A DNA stretch of 48,936 bases, taken from Lachnospiraceae bacterium. Lineage in GTDB: Bacteria; Bacillota; Clostridia; Lachnospirales; Lachnospiraceae. This document shows, piece by piece, positions 9,764 to 18,831 of the stretch. Under the pieces are notes generated by a model. The model worked only from the letters and a program-made list of their open reading frames with translations. It ran no database searches and was not told the origin of the DNA. The stretch lies in contig JAQUUX010000011.1 of the NCBI GenBank assembly GCA_028693705.1, positions 1-48,936 on the forward strand, read 5' to 3'. Every line of letters begins with the position of its first letter. Within the stretch, counting starts at the first letter, position 1. A program made the position numbers and the translations under genes.

Positions 9764-11819
9764 CTGCTTCTCCCTGTAATGTAAAAGAAAAAATAAAAAC
9801 CGGATTTTCTGCCTGAAACAAATGGTATTTGCCTGCATTCCTGGTTCTGTTCACCTGCACCTGACAAATGGATAAATCAGTGACGTCATTTGCTAATCGT
9901 GTAATCTCTGCTACTGTCTCTAAGGTGATTGCGGTAAGTACTACTCTTATCTGTGATCTTTTTTGAGATAACAGTTGAAGAATTTCCTGTAGCCTGCCAC
10001 CGCTTCCGCCTATAAATACATGTGTCGGTGCCTGAAGCTGTTCCAATGCCACAGGGGCCTCTCCCTCAACGATCTTTATATTTGTCAGTCCATTTAGCTT
10101 TGCATTCTGGTGTATCAAGGCAATCCCTTCCTGATTTCTCTCTATAGCATAAACCGTTATAGATGGAGAAAGAGATGCGCTCTCTACTGCAATTGATCCG
10201 GTACCACTTCCAATATCATAAAGAATGGATTTCTCCTGTAATCCCAGTTTACAGATTACAATATCCCGGATTTCTTCCTTGGTCATAGGGACTTTTCCAC
10301 GTACAAAGTAATCATCACTTCTTCCATGGGTAAGCTTTCTCTCTGTCCATGCCGAATTTTCGAGATATAAAATATATAATCCATCCTGTTTTAATGTTAA
10401 CATCTGTTCCGGTGTCATTGTCTGTACGTATTCTTCCGGATAAGATAATTGGTAACCAATCGTACACGTAATTTGAAAAAATATTCCAGGATCATTTTGC
10501 TCAGTTTTCTCTCCGATCATTTGCTGCCATTCTCTTGCAAATTTTTGTACATCCGTTAGCCCGGATACCAACAAGAACAGCTTTTCGTTGGTACGAAGCA
10601 AATCCCATACATTTGCTTCTCTTCCATGAATGCTGCATAATATGGCATCCTGCCAGCTTTTTCCCATTTTAGCTGCCAAATAGGAAACGGCAGAAATGCC
10701 CGGATATATTCTTATTTCCATGGGAATTCGCTCTTTTTCCTGTTGCAGTCTCTGATATACTGCAGGCATTCCACTATAAAACCCTGTGTCCCCGGAATAT
10801 AAAATTGCAATTTTCTTACCGGTGCAGGTATCTTTACTATTTTGATACCACTCCTCTATTATAGAAACAATATCATTAGGCTTATAGCAGCTTATTTTTT
10901 GCCCGGTTCCACTACAGCTTTCTATTAATCTGTCGGCACCCAGGAGTAAATCTGCCCTCTGTATCCGGTGCTTTGCTTCACCAGTCAGATTTTCTTCCTG
11001 TCCCATTCCCATTCCTATGAGACTGATTTCCAGTTTATGCTTTGTAGGAATATCCTTCCCGGTAAGCTCCATAAGCCGTTTGCAGATATTCTCCAGATCT
11101 AAGCCTGTTTCTTCAGGCATAGTCCCGTCTACGATCAGAACTTTTACTCCGGTTTTTTCAGCTGCTTCTAATTTTTCCGGAAATCCACCCGTTTTTCCGC
11201 TCGCTTTTGTAACAAGACAGTTAATATGGTATTGCTGAAGCACAGCTTTGTTCATCTCTACTGTAAAGGGACCCTGCATGGCAATGATTTGTTTTCCGCA
11301 AATCCCCATTTCCTCGCATTGTCTGATACTCTCCAGACTGGGAAGAACTCTAACATACAGGCGTTTTTTCAGTTCCGGAATCTGACAATATTTCGCCAGA
11401 TTTTTCACACCGGTAGTCAGCAGAATATTTCCATCCATCTCCAAAAGCTTACCGGCTGCTTCTGTATGATTTTTGACATAAATTTGATTATCCTGATTTG
11501 AAATATGTTCTCGTATACGTTCCAGACGCAAATAAGGGATCTTTTTGTCCTTCAGACTCTCTTTGATATGTTCTGTTACTTCTATTGCAAATGGGTGTGT
11601 AGCATCTACTACTGCCAGAAATTTGTCCGGCTGAATAAAAGTTTTCATTTCTTCAGCAGACATCCTGCCCTGATTTACCCGGATATTCTTTTTTTCTCCC
11701 ATAGTCAGACGACCATATTCTGTTGCCACACAAACACAGCTTGGAATTTTCTGTTCACTTAATAACTCTGCTAGTTCCCTTCCTTCTGTAGTTCCTGCAA
11801 ATATCAGAATTTCTTTCAT
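9756..11819 (-). CDS. fused cobalt-precorrin-6A reductase / precorrin-6 C5-methylase / C15-methylase-decarboxylase (CbiJ-CbiE-CbiT)
   Basis: A 687-residue three-domain protein. Residues 1 to about 250 are CbiJ (MKEILIFAGTTEGREL), which reduces cobalt-precorrin-6A. Residues about 261-490 are CbiE, a tetrapyrrole methylase starting LEISLIGMGMGQEENL, methylating C5. Residues about 505-687 are CbiT, a class I SAM methyltransferase (DIGSGTGSIAVESA motif I; FIGGSGG later), methylating C15 and decarboxylating the C12 acetate. CbiE-CbiT fusions (CobL-like) are common; adding CbiJ in front places three late ring steps in one polypeptide. The start overlaps the cbiH stop by 4 bases (ATGA), so translation is coupled. 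Confidence 0.93.
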   Translation of the reverse strand: MKEILIFAGTTEGRELAELLSEQKIPSCVCVATEYGRLTMGEKKNIRVNQGRMSAEEMKTFIQPDKFLAVVDATHPFAIEVTEHIKESLKDKKIPYLRLERIREHISNQDNQIYVKNHTEAAGKLLEMDGNILLTTGVKNLAKYCQIPELKKRLYVRVLPSLESIRQCEEMGICGKQIIAMQGPFTVEMNKAVLQQYHINCLVTKASGKTGGFPEKLEAAEKTGVKVLIVDGTMPEETGLDLENICKRLMELTGKDIPTKHKLEISLIGMGMGQEENLTGEAKHRIQRADLLLGADRLIESCSGTGQKISCYKPNDIVSIIEEWYQNSKDTCTGKKIAILYSGDTGFYSGMPAVYQRLQQEKERIPMEIRIYPGISAVSYLAAKMGKSWQDAILCSIHGREANVWDLLRTNEKLFLLVSGLTDVQKFAREWQQMIGEKTEQNDPGIFFQITCTIGYQLSYPEEYVQTMTPEQMLTLKQDGLYILYLENSAWTERKLTHGRSDDYFVRGKVPMTKEEIRDIVICKLGLQEKSILYDIGSGTGSIAVESASLSPSITVYAIERNQEGIALIHQNAKLNGLTNIKIVEGEAPVALEQLQAPTHVFIGGSGGRLQEILQLLSQKRSQIRVVLTAITLETVAEITRLANDVTDLSICQVQVNRTRNAGKYHLFQAENPVFIFSFTLQGEADD

Positions 11820-12547
11820 AGATGATATCCTCTGCCGGTAATCAGCTTACCATTTTCGATATAACTTGTTTTATTCCCAATAAATACTGTCGTAAACATA
11901 TTTAACTGATGCTCTTTTAATTCTGCTAAAGTACATGTGGTCGTTTTTGTTCCTTCCCGTCCGATATTCTCCACATAACCGCAGGCACGTTCTGATTCAA
12001 TAGTCTCCAGCAGGATTTCGCAAGCTTTTTTGATATAATCCGGTCTCTTATGGCTGGCAGGATTATAGAGTACTATACAGAAATCCCCCATTGCTGCTGA
12101 CCGTAATCTTTTCTCAATCACTTCCCAAGGCGTCAAAGCGTCACTTAAACTGATCACACAAAAGTCATGGTTGATAGGAGCACCCAGACACGCTGCTCCA
12201 CTACTGGCAGCCGTAATACCGCTGATCACTTCCAAGTCGCAATCCGGATATTCTGCACCAATCTCATACATGAGAGATGCCAGACCATAAATTCCTGCAT
12301 CACCACTACAAATAAGAGCAACCTGTTTTCCTTCTTTTGCTTTTTCGAAACATAATCGACATCGCTCTTTTTCCTGTCTCATGGGTGTAGTCAGAAGTTC
12401 TTTTCCTGCAAATCGTTTATCCAACAACTCAATGTAAACGGTGTATCCTATAATCACATCACTTTTCTCCAGAATCTGAACAGCCTGTGCTGTCATCATT
12501 TCTTCTGTTCCGGGTCCTATACCCACAATATAAATTTTATGCCTCAT
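11816..12547 (-). CDS. cbiH: cobalt-factor III (precorrin-3B) C17-methyltransferase
   Basis: A 243-residue tetrapyrrole methylase that performs C17 methylation and ring contraction in the oxygen-independent route. It begins IYIVGIGPGTEEMMTAQAVQIL and holds LICSGDAGIYGLASLMYE, the methylase loop, then VISGITAASSGAACLGAPINHDFCVISLSDALTPW, which is characteristic of CbiH/CobJ. The length is that of the stand-alone enzyme, with no C-terminal iron-sulfur extension. It starts inside the end of cbiG (11-base overlap) and its stop overlaps the start of cbiJET, so it sits in a translationally linked block. Confidence 0.94.
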   Translation of the reverse strand: MRHKIYIVGIGPGTEEMMTAQAVQILEKSDVIIGYTVYIELLDKRFAGKELLTTPMRQEKERCRLCFEKAKEGKQVALICSGDAGIYGLASLMYEIGAEYPDCDLEVISGITAASSGAACLGAPINHDFCVISLSDALTPWEVIEKRLRSAAMGDFCIVLYNPASHKRPDYIKKACEILLETIESERACGYVENIGREGTKTTTCTLAELKEHQLNMFTTVFIGNKTSYIENGKLITGRGYHL

Positions 12548-13604
12548 TAAATTTCACACTCCATTTCTTTTCTGCAACAGCAATGGTAATACCTCTTGCT
12601 GCATATTTTCCCGCTAATAAAATACCATCTCCACCACAGGCTGCCAGTGCCGCTCTCTCGCATACATTTCCTACACCAACCTGTTCTTTGACAAAGGCTG
12701 ATTCTGCAAATTTTCCCTCCACCGCATCCAATTCTGCTGCCGTAAAAGTCTGAAATGGTACCTTTAGCTTTTCTGCCAGCTCCAGAATACCTGCTTCTCT
12801 TGCCTTTCTGTCAATAGATGCAATACCGGATATGGCTGCCGGGTGAATTCCCAGTTCTGTTAAATGTGCTTCTACCAGGTTTCTAATCTCTTCGCCCGGA
12901 ACGCCATAACGACAGCCAATTCCCAGTATTAGACACTTCGGACATAATATAATATCTGCCTGCTTCAAATCCTGTTCCCATGGGGATATAATAATCCTTG
13001 TCTTTTGGTTTTCCCGGATATTTTCATATGACTGTTGTTTTAATTCTGTCGGAAGTTCACCAATGATAAAACCTGCTTCGCTGTGGATTGTTAACTCCAC
13101 CTGTTCTCCTGCTAAAATTGACGATGATATCTTAGCAATACCGGTCCTGGGTATAATTGTCAGATGATTTTGTCTGGCAAAAACATCTACTGCAAATTTA
13201 TGACGCATATCTGTGGCTGTTGTAATAACTGCTGTTGCTCCTAATTCATCGGCAATTTCCTGTGCTAACTGATTTGCACCGCCAACATGGCCGGAGAGTA
13301 TCGGAATCACAAATTTTCCATCTTCATCTATTACCAATACTGCCGGGTCCTGCAATTTATCTTGCACGAAAGGGCTGATAGCCCGAACTGCAATTCCACA
13401 GGCTCCAATGAAAATGATGCCTTCCACACTCCTAAACTGCTCAGAAGTCCAATCGCTCAGAGAATCTGCTACCAATATACAGCCTTTTTTCTCTGTTTGT
13501 GTTCCATGAAAACATTTTTCATAAATTGTTATGTTTCTGCACTTTTGTAATCTTTTTGCCAGCAATAAACCTTTGCCGGTAAATCCAATGACACTTATTT
13601 TCAT
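12537..13604 (-). CDS. cbiG: cobalt-precorrin-5A hydrolase
   Basis: A 355-residue CbiG. The N-terminal part (MKISVIGFTGKGLLLA), the central part with GIIFIGACGIAVRAISPFV and ILSGHVGGANQLAQ, and the C-terminal domain (LGIGCRYGVPGEEI, ASIDRKAREAGI) are all present. CbiG opens the delta-lactone of cobalt-precorrin-5A and releases acetaldehyde, a step unique to the anaerobic pathway. Its presence therefore fixes the route used here. The start overlaps cbiF by 4 bases. Confidence 0.94.
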   Translation of the reverse strand: MKISVIGFTGKGLLLAKRLQKCRNITIYEKCFHGTQTEKKGCILVADSLSDWTSEQFRSVEGIIFIGACGIAVRAISPFVQDKLQDPAVLVIDEDGKFVIPILSGHVGGANQLAQEIADELGATAVITTATDMRHKFAVDVFARQNHLTIIPRTGIAKISSSILAGEQVELTIHSEAGFIIGELPTELKQQSYENIRENQKTRIIISPWEQDLKQADIILCPKCLILGIGCRYGVPGEEIRNLVEAHLTELGIHPAAISGIASIDRKAREAGILELAEKLKVPFQTFTAAELDAVEGKFAESAFVKEQVGVGNVCERAALAACGGDGILLAGKYAARGITIAVAEKKWSVKFNEA

Positions 13605-14359
13605 TCTCTTTTACCCCGAAATTCCGTTTCAAAATCCGGTGCATATAATCGAGAACGCTCATATTTACTATGAGTCAGACAATCTCCTATCAGAATCACT
13701 GCAGTTTTCGTGATATTTTCTCGTTCTGCCGTTTGTGCCAGCGTTTCTATCGTACAAAGACAGGACTTTTCTTCCGGCCATGTCGCCTTATACACAATGG
13801 CTGCCGGAGTTTCCAAAGGATATCCACCGGATACCAGTTTTGCTGACAATTTTTCCAGCATTCCTGTGGACAAATAAATTGCCATAGAAGCTTTGTGTGC
13901 TGCAAGATCTTCTATCTTTTCCCACTCCGGCACTTTTGTTTTTCCTTCCAGCCTGGTCAGGATCAAAGTCTGAGATACCTCCGGCAGTGTAAATTCCAGA
14001 TTCAGTGAAGCTGCTGCACCAAAGCAGGCACTGACTCCAGGACAGCTTTCATAGGAAATTCCCTGTTTATCTAATTCATCCATCTGCTCTCTGACCGCTC
14101 CATACAAACTGGGATCACCCGTATGCAGGCGCACTACATCCTTGTGTTCTTCATGCGCCTGTACCATTAGATCTATCACTTCTTCCAATGTTAGCAAGGC
14201 ACTGTTATGAATTTCACAATTATCGGACGCATAAGACAGTAATTCAGGATTTACAAGGGATCCCGCATATATGATTATCTGTGCCTGTTTAAGCAGACGC
14301 ATGCCTCTTACTGTGATCAGATCTGCCGCACCACATCCGGCACCTACGAAATACACCAT
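13601..14359 (-). CDS. cbiF: cobalt-precorrin-4 C11-methyltransferase
   Basis: A 252-residue tetrapyrrole methylase starting MVYFVGAGCGAADLITVRG, a form typical of CbiF/CobM. The SAM-binding loop VVRLHTGDPSLYGAVREQM and the later segment PAAIVYKATWPEEK match the family. It methylates C11 of cobalt-precorrin-4 to give cobalt-precorrin-5A, the substrate of CbiG, whose gene is next. GGAGG stands upstream of the ATG, and the start lies 16 bases inside the end of cbiD. Confidence 0.95.
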   Translation of the reverse strand: MVYFVGAGCGAADLITVRGMRLLKQAQIIIYAGSLVNPELLSYASDNCEIHNSALLTLEEVIDLMVQAHEEHKDVVRLHTGDPSLYGAVREQMDELDKQGISYESCPGVSACFGAAASLNLEFTLPEVSQTLILTRLEGKTKVPEWEKIEDLAAHKASMAIYLSTGMLEKLSAKLVSGGYPLETPAAIVYKATWPEEKSCLCTIETLAQTAERENITKTAVILIGDCLTHSKYERSRLYAPDFETEFRGKRE

Positions 14360-15507
14360 TTCTTTTCCTCCTGAATTCTTTGTAATAACATATCTGCACC
14401 ATTGCTTTTCGCCAGTTCACCCAATGTATTAGCATAAATAATACATTCCACATTCATATGATCACCTGCTCTTTTTCGTAGATGATATAATATTTGTTCC
14501 AGCAAATACTGCATTGTTTTGTCTCTAATACCCGCCATTTCTATCAAATGCATTGCTTCTTCTGTAGATACACATTCCATAATGTCCTTTAGCAATGAAT
14601 TATCTCCTCCGGCATGCAGCGCTGCTGCCATCAACAGTTCCATTCGACAGTCACCCTCTCTGGAATGAGTGTTCATAATTCCACCGGCTACTTTTACCAG
14701 CTTTCCAATATGTCCTGTGACAAGAATATCTGAAAAATCTTCATTTTTTGCCATGTCTATAGTCTGACCAATAAAATTACTGCATTTTATACTTTCATCC
14801 AAATCATATCCATAAGCTGTTTTCATAAATTCCTGTCCGTAATTTCCCGGCGTGATCGCAGTCAATTGACATCCCGTGACCCGCTTCATATGTAACTCAA
14901 TTTGTATGGTATCCAAAAGTGCCTGGCTGCTCATGGGCTCTACAATACCACTTGTTCCTAAAATAGATATTCCTCCCACGATGCCTAATCTTGGATTAAA
15001 GGTCTGTTTGGCCAGTGTAATTCCCTCCGGTACAGATATTTCAACCCGAAGTGTTCCTCTATAATCAACAATTTCACAAACCTCTGTGACTTCTTTTATA
15101 ATCATTTCCCTTGGAATATGATTGATTGCGGCATCTCCTACCGGCTGATCCAATCCCGGCTTTGTTACTCTGCCAACTCCGGTTCCTCCGGAGATTATGA
15201 TTTTGGGTTCTGTACTTAATGCATCCTGCACAAACGATACTTTTGCGTAAATTAATGTCCCGGTTGTAATATCAGGATCATCCCCTCCATCCTTACGAAC
15301 AGCGCAACTGACATTTTGGTCTAAACATTTGATATTTTCTAACTTTGCAGGAAAAGGAATTCCTTTTGGTGTTTCTATAGTAATGGTTTCTTTTCTTTTG
15401 CCGGTCAGCAACATATACGCAGCTGCTTTTGCCGCAGCTGCTGCACAGCTTCCTGTGGTAAATCCATATCTATTTCCTCCATGTGTAGTCCCGTTAACCG
15501 TTGTCAT
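14344..15507 (-). CDS. cbiD: cobalt-precorrin-5B C1-methyltransferase
   Basis: A 387-residue CbiD. The N-terminal mark YGFTTGSCAAAAAKAA is diagnostic, followed by AVRKDGGDDPDITTG and IVGGISILGTSGIVEPMS. CbiD methylates C1 in the anaerobic route and is unrelated in fold to the other ring methylases. AAGGAGG precedes the ATG with good spacing, after a 20-base gap from cbiC. Confidence 0.96.
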   Translation of the reverse strand: MTTVNGTTHGGNRYGFTTGSCAAAAAKAAAYMLLTGKRKETITIETPKGIPFPAKLENIKCLDQNVSCAVRKDGGDDPDITTGTLIYAKVSFVQDALSTEPKIIISGGTGVGRVTKPGLDQPVGDAAINHIPREMIIKEVTEVCEIVDYRGTLRVEISVPEGITLAKQTFNPRLGIVGGISILGTSGIVEPMSSQALLDTIQIELHMKRVTGCQLTAITPGNYGQEFMKTAYGYDLDESIKCSNFIGQTIDMAKNEDFSDILVTGHIGKLVKVAGGIMNTHSREGDCRMELLMAAALHAGGDNSLLKDIMECVSTEEAMHLIEMAGIRDKTMQYLLEQILYHLRKRAGDHMNVECIIYANTLGELAKSNGADMLLQRIQEEKKWCIS

Positions 15508-15527
15508 ACCAGACCTCCTTGCAAATT

Positions 15528-16169
15528 TTACCGTCTGCCTAATTCGTAAAGCAGGGCATTACAAATAGCAGCAGCCACATTACTGCCCCCTTTGCGCCCA
15601 CGATTTACAATATAAGGTACATCGCTTTGAAGGATCAATTCCTTTGCCGGAACCACATTTACAAAACCAACCGGTACCCCAATAATAAAAGCGGGATGAA
15701 TTTTGTCCTGTTTTATCATCTCATCCAGTTTCATCAAAGCGGTTGGCGCATTTCCAATAGCAAAGATCAATGGTTTTTGTATTTTAGAGGCTCTTTCCAT
15801 ACTAATAGCCGCTCTGGTTGTTCCTTGTTCTCCAGCAAGTTTTGCGGTCAGTTCCTCTGCCATAAAACAATGCGCTTCACCACCATAATAAGACAGCACT
15901 CTTTTATTGATCCCCGCCAGTGTCATATTAGTATCTGTTATGATATCTGCACCATTTTCCAATAATTTTTTTGCCTTATTTACTGCATTCGGTGAAAAAG
16001 ATAAAGTATCTGCATATTCAAAATCCGCACTGGTATGAATAACTCTTTTAATTACCATCTCATTCTCCGGATCCAGACAAATTCCCTTTTCTGATAGTTC
16101 TTCAGTAATAATTGCAAAGCTTCTTTTTTCAATTTCCTCTGGTTTCACAAATTCGAATTCCGTTTTCAT
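15528..16169 (-). CDS. cbiC: cobalt-precorrin-8 methylmutase
   Basis: A 213-residue CbiC/CobH that moves the methyl group from C11 to C12 to make cobyrinate. Visible marks are EIEKRSFAIITEEL, VIKRVIHTSADFEYADTL with the catalytic-region His, and ALMKLDEMI with GVPVGFVNVVPAKE near the end. The frame is open upstream through the end of cobD, but the ATG at 16169 is the real start: GGAGAG lies about 7 bases upstream and the ATG overlaps the cobD stop as ATGA. The long upstream extension would be an artefact. Confidence 0.94.
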   Translation of the reverse strand: MKTEFEFVKPEEIEKRSFAIITEELSEKGICLDPENEMVIKRVIHTSADFEYADTLSFSPNAVNKAKKLLENGADIITDTNMTLAGINKRVLSYYGGEAHCFMAEELTAKLAGEQGTTRAAISMERASKIQKPLIFAIGNAPTALMKLDEMIKQDKIHPAFIIGVPVGFVNVVPAKELILQSDVPYIVNRGRKGGSNVAAAICNALLYELGRR

Positions 16170-17239
16170 TTTATTCTCTCCAGACATCTGATTAATTGTT
16201 CGTTTTCTATTCTTGTTTTCACTGCAACGCGGTAATATCCTTTTTCCAAGCCCATAAAATCTGAGCAATCTCTGATTAGTATCTGTTCCTTTAATAATAA
16301 GTCGTATAAAGAAAGCCCACTTTGAAACAAGAGAAAATTAGCATCTGAGGGAAATACTTTCATGTCCAGCCTTTCCAGCTGCATTTTTAAATATTCTCTT
16401 TCTTTTTGAATCATAGAAATGCTTTCTCGTAAAAAAGTTTCTTCTCTACAGGCAGCTACCCCGGCTGTCTGAGCAAATACAGAAAGATTCCATTCCGGCA
16501 GCTGTTCTTTTATCGCTTTTCTTACAGATGGTTCACTGCAAAGCAGATAACCCAATCGAACACCCGGGATCCCGAAGGTTTTTGTAAATGCTCTTACAAT
16601 GATTAGATTCGGATATTTTTCCAGCTGACTTTTCATAGACTGCTTTTCTGCTCCGGCCAGTTCTATAAAACATTCATCCAGTACAACCAAAATATTCTTT
16701 TCCAGACAGTGTTTTAAGATATATTCCAACACGGTTGGGTTTATCAACTTACCGGTTGGGTTATTGGGATTTGCCAGAAACAGCATATCCACATCCTTGG
16801 TTAGCACATTGCATATATCCTGTTCTAATTCAAAATCATGATCTGATGACAAAAAATAGGGAATCACTTGGGCTCCTATAGATTGTGCTGCGGACAGATA
16901 GCCGGCAAAGGAAGGCATCGGATCCAAGATCCATTTTGTGTCTACGACACTTCGATCTATGACACTTCGATCTGCGATTCGTTTGGATATTCTGGCATGC
17001 ATGATTGCTGTAAATAACTCTGATGCACCATTTCCACATAAAATCCAGGAAGGATCGCAGTTTAAATAAGCGGCCAGTACGTTTATCAGTTGTTCTGATT
17101 GGATATCCGGATACTGTGTACTTGATTTCACTGCCCGATGTAATGCTTTCTTTACCCCATCCGGCATACCAAGAGGATTGATGTTAACAGAGAAATCGTA
17201 ACTTATTCTGTTTCGGTAAATATCACCACCGTGTTCCAA
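16166..17239 (-). CDS. cobD: threonine-phosphate decarboxylase / aminotransferase I-II family (CobD)
   Basis: A PLP-dependent fold-type I enzyme of about 357 residues that decarboxylates L-threonine phosphate to (R)-1-aminopropan-2-ol phosphate for the aminopropanol arm. Signs are YDFSVNINPLGMPDGV, FLANPNNPTGKL, LDECFIELAG and the PLP lysine in RAFTKTFGIPGVRLGYLLCSEPS. Decarboxylase rather than histidinol-phosphate aminotransferase activity rests on the MEHGGD start, the SVNINPLG motif and operon context. The initiation codon is TTG, about 7 bases after GGGAGGA, and the start lies inside the end of cbiB (17-base overlap). A 15-base tandem duplication near 16946-16975 inserts an IDRSV repeat not expected in relatives. 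Confidence 0.9.
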   Translation of the reverse strand: MEHGGDIYRNRISYDFSVNINPLGMPDGVKKALHRAVKSSTQYPDIQSEQLINVLAAYLNCDPSWILCGNGASELFTAIMHARISKRIADRSVIDRSVVDTKWILDPMPSFAGYLSAAQSIGAQVIPYFLSSDHDFELEQDICNVLTKDVDMLFLANPNNPTGKLINPTVLEYILKHCLEKNILVVLDECFIELAGAEKQSMKSQLEKYPNLIIVRAFTKTFGIPGVRLGYLLCSEPSVRKAIKEQLPEWNLSVFAQTAGVAACREETFLRESISMIQKEREYLKMQLERLDMKVFPSDANFLLFQSGLSLYDLLLKEQILIRDCSDFMGLEKGYYRVAVKTRIENEQLIRCLERIK

Positions 17240-18200
17240 TATAGATTCCTCCCATTACCATCAGACATACTATTTCTCCCAGCCATGCTGTTCTAAATAA
17301 AAGTTTCCCGGCTTTTTGGATGTCTTTTGCCTCTACCTGCCGATCCGGATCCCCAAGATAGGGTTTTTTTACAGGCTTTCCAAAATAACTTGCATTCCCT
17401 GCCAATTGAATTCCCAACGCTCCGGCACAAGTCGCCTCTGTCTGAGCCGAATTAGGACTTGTATGCTTAAAACGATCCCTTTTAAAAATGCGCCAGGCCT
17501 CCTTACCATTCCAGTCTTTTCCCGGTAAAAAAGAGGCCGCGATCATAAACATCGCACTTAATCTGGCCGGTATAAAATTTACTACGTCATCCAGTTTTGC
17601 TGCTGTTCTTCCAAAATACAGATATCGATCTGATTTATATCCCACCATGGAATCCATGGTATTGACTGCTTTATATATAAAACCGAGAACGGGACCGCCA
17701 ATTGCCAGATATAGCATGGGTGCAATTACTCCGTCAGACGTATTCTCCGCTATGGTTTCTATTGTTGCCTTTGCTACTCCAATTTCATCCAATGCATCTG
17801 TATCCCGTCCAACGATTCTAGATACAAATATACGGGCTCCTTGTAGATTCTTTTCTTCCAGCTTTTTATAAACTTTTTCACTTTCTACCCATAAACTCTT
17901 TGTTGCCAGAATCTGCCACGTCATAACAGTCTCTGCCGCAAGTCCCAGTTCTTTGCACACTTGATACGCCAATGTTAAAATACCGGCTGCTACTATTCCT
18001 GTTATCAACAGTACCCAGATAACCAAATATCTTCCGGCCTTTTTTTCTTGTTTCTCAGAACGTTTCTTTGGATATAATACTTGCTCTGATTTTGAGATAA
18101 GCCAGCCTATTCCACAAATCGGGTGTGGAATTTTCTCCGGATCACCTAGAATAAGATCCAATAAAAAGCCAGCGATAAAAGCGTATATATGATATAGCAT
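17223..18200 (-). CDS. cbiB: adenosylcobinamide-phosphate synthase
   Basis: A 325-residue integral membrane enzyme that attaches aminopropanol (phosphate) to adenosylcobyric acid. Family marks are LILGDPEKIPHPICGIGW near the N-terminus, IVGRDTDALDE, IAENTSDGVIAPMLYLAIGGPVLGFIYKAVNTMDSMVGYK and TSPNSAQTEATCAGALGIQLAG. Several hydrophobic segments are seen, including one right at the start and one near residues 75-95. The ATG at 18200 has a strong GGAGG 5 bases upstream and the family usually starts here, so an upstream in-frame extension is discarded. It ends in TGG followed by a stop that overlaps the TTG start of cobD. Confidence 0.94.
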   Translation of the reverse strand: MLYHIYAFIAGFLLDLILGDPEKIPHPICGIGWLISKSEQVLYPKKRSEKQEKKAGRYLVIWVLLITGIVAAGILTLAYQVCKELGLAAETVMTWQILATKSLWVESEKVYKKLEEKNLQGARIFVSRIVGRDTDALDEIGVAKATIETIAENTSDGVIAPMLYLAIGGPVLGFIYKAVNTMDSMVGYKSDRYLYFGRTAAKLDDVVNFIPARLSAMFMIAASFLPGKDWNGKEAWRIFKRDRFKHTSPNSAQTEATCAGALGIQLAGNASYFGKPVKKPYLGDPDRQVEAKDIQKAGKLLFRTAWLGEIVCLMVMGGIYIGTRW

Positions 18201-18216
18201 ATTTCCTCCATATAGA

Positions 18217-18831
18217 TTAGAATTTTTGTATCCCTTCAAAAAATAAATTGTCCTCACGCATTATCGCTTTACAACAAATACCTCTGCCATTTTCACAGGC
18301 ATAGGTAAAATACGAATCCGGACCGTAGGTGTCACACAATGCCATGATCGTTCCTCCGTGCACAATACACACTGCTCTTATCTTTGTACAGGCACTCTGT
18401 TTCATTTGATTCCAAGCTTTTTCAAATCCTTTTTTACATCTTTTTGTAAAGGTTTTCCTGTCTTCTCCACCGGGAAAGGCTATTAATCCGTTACTGTCAA
18501 TCCACTCCTGATAATCCGAATCCCCATTCAATTCTTCATAATTTTTCCCTTCAAAACATCCAAAATCCATTTCCGTCCATTCTGGAATAATATGCAATTT
18601 TTTTCCCGGATATAAGAGCTCTGCTGTCTGCAGACATCTTTTCATTGGCCCCGTAAACAATATATCTGCCGGAGGATATCCACCGTTTTTCTTACTTTTC
18701 CACAGCTTATCCACACCTTGTGCACATAACATTTCCTCAGTTTTCCCCAGATATCTTTTTTCTTGATTTGATTTTGTTTCACCATGTCTGATAAAAACTA
18801 ATTCTATTTCAATTTCTGACTGAGTCCACAT
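18217..18831 (-). CDS. cobC: histidine phosphatase, probable alpha-ribazole phosphatase
   Basis: A 204-residue protein of the histidine phosphatase (phosphoglycerate mutase-like) superfamily. The catalytic RHG motif is seen as LVFIRHGETKSNQEKRYLG near the N-terminus, and the second His as VCIVHGGTIMAL. In cobalamin operons this family usually dephosphorylates alpha-ribazole phosphate or adenosylcobalamin 5'-phosphate in the last step of nucleotide-loop assembly. The assignment is from family plus context. The ATG at 18831 is preferred; it lies within the end of the CobU-like gene (28-base overlap). Confidence 0.82.
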   Translation of the reverse strand: MWTQSEIEIELVFIRHGETKSNQEKRYLGKTEEMLCAQGVDKLWKSKKNGGYPPADILFTGPMKRCLQTAELLYPGKKLHIIPEWTEMDFGCFEGKNYEELNGDSDYQEWIDSNGLIAFPGGEDRKTFTKRCKKGFEKAWNQMKQSACTKIRAVCIVHGGTIMALCDTYGPDSYFTYACENGRGICCKAIMREDNLFFEGIQKF

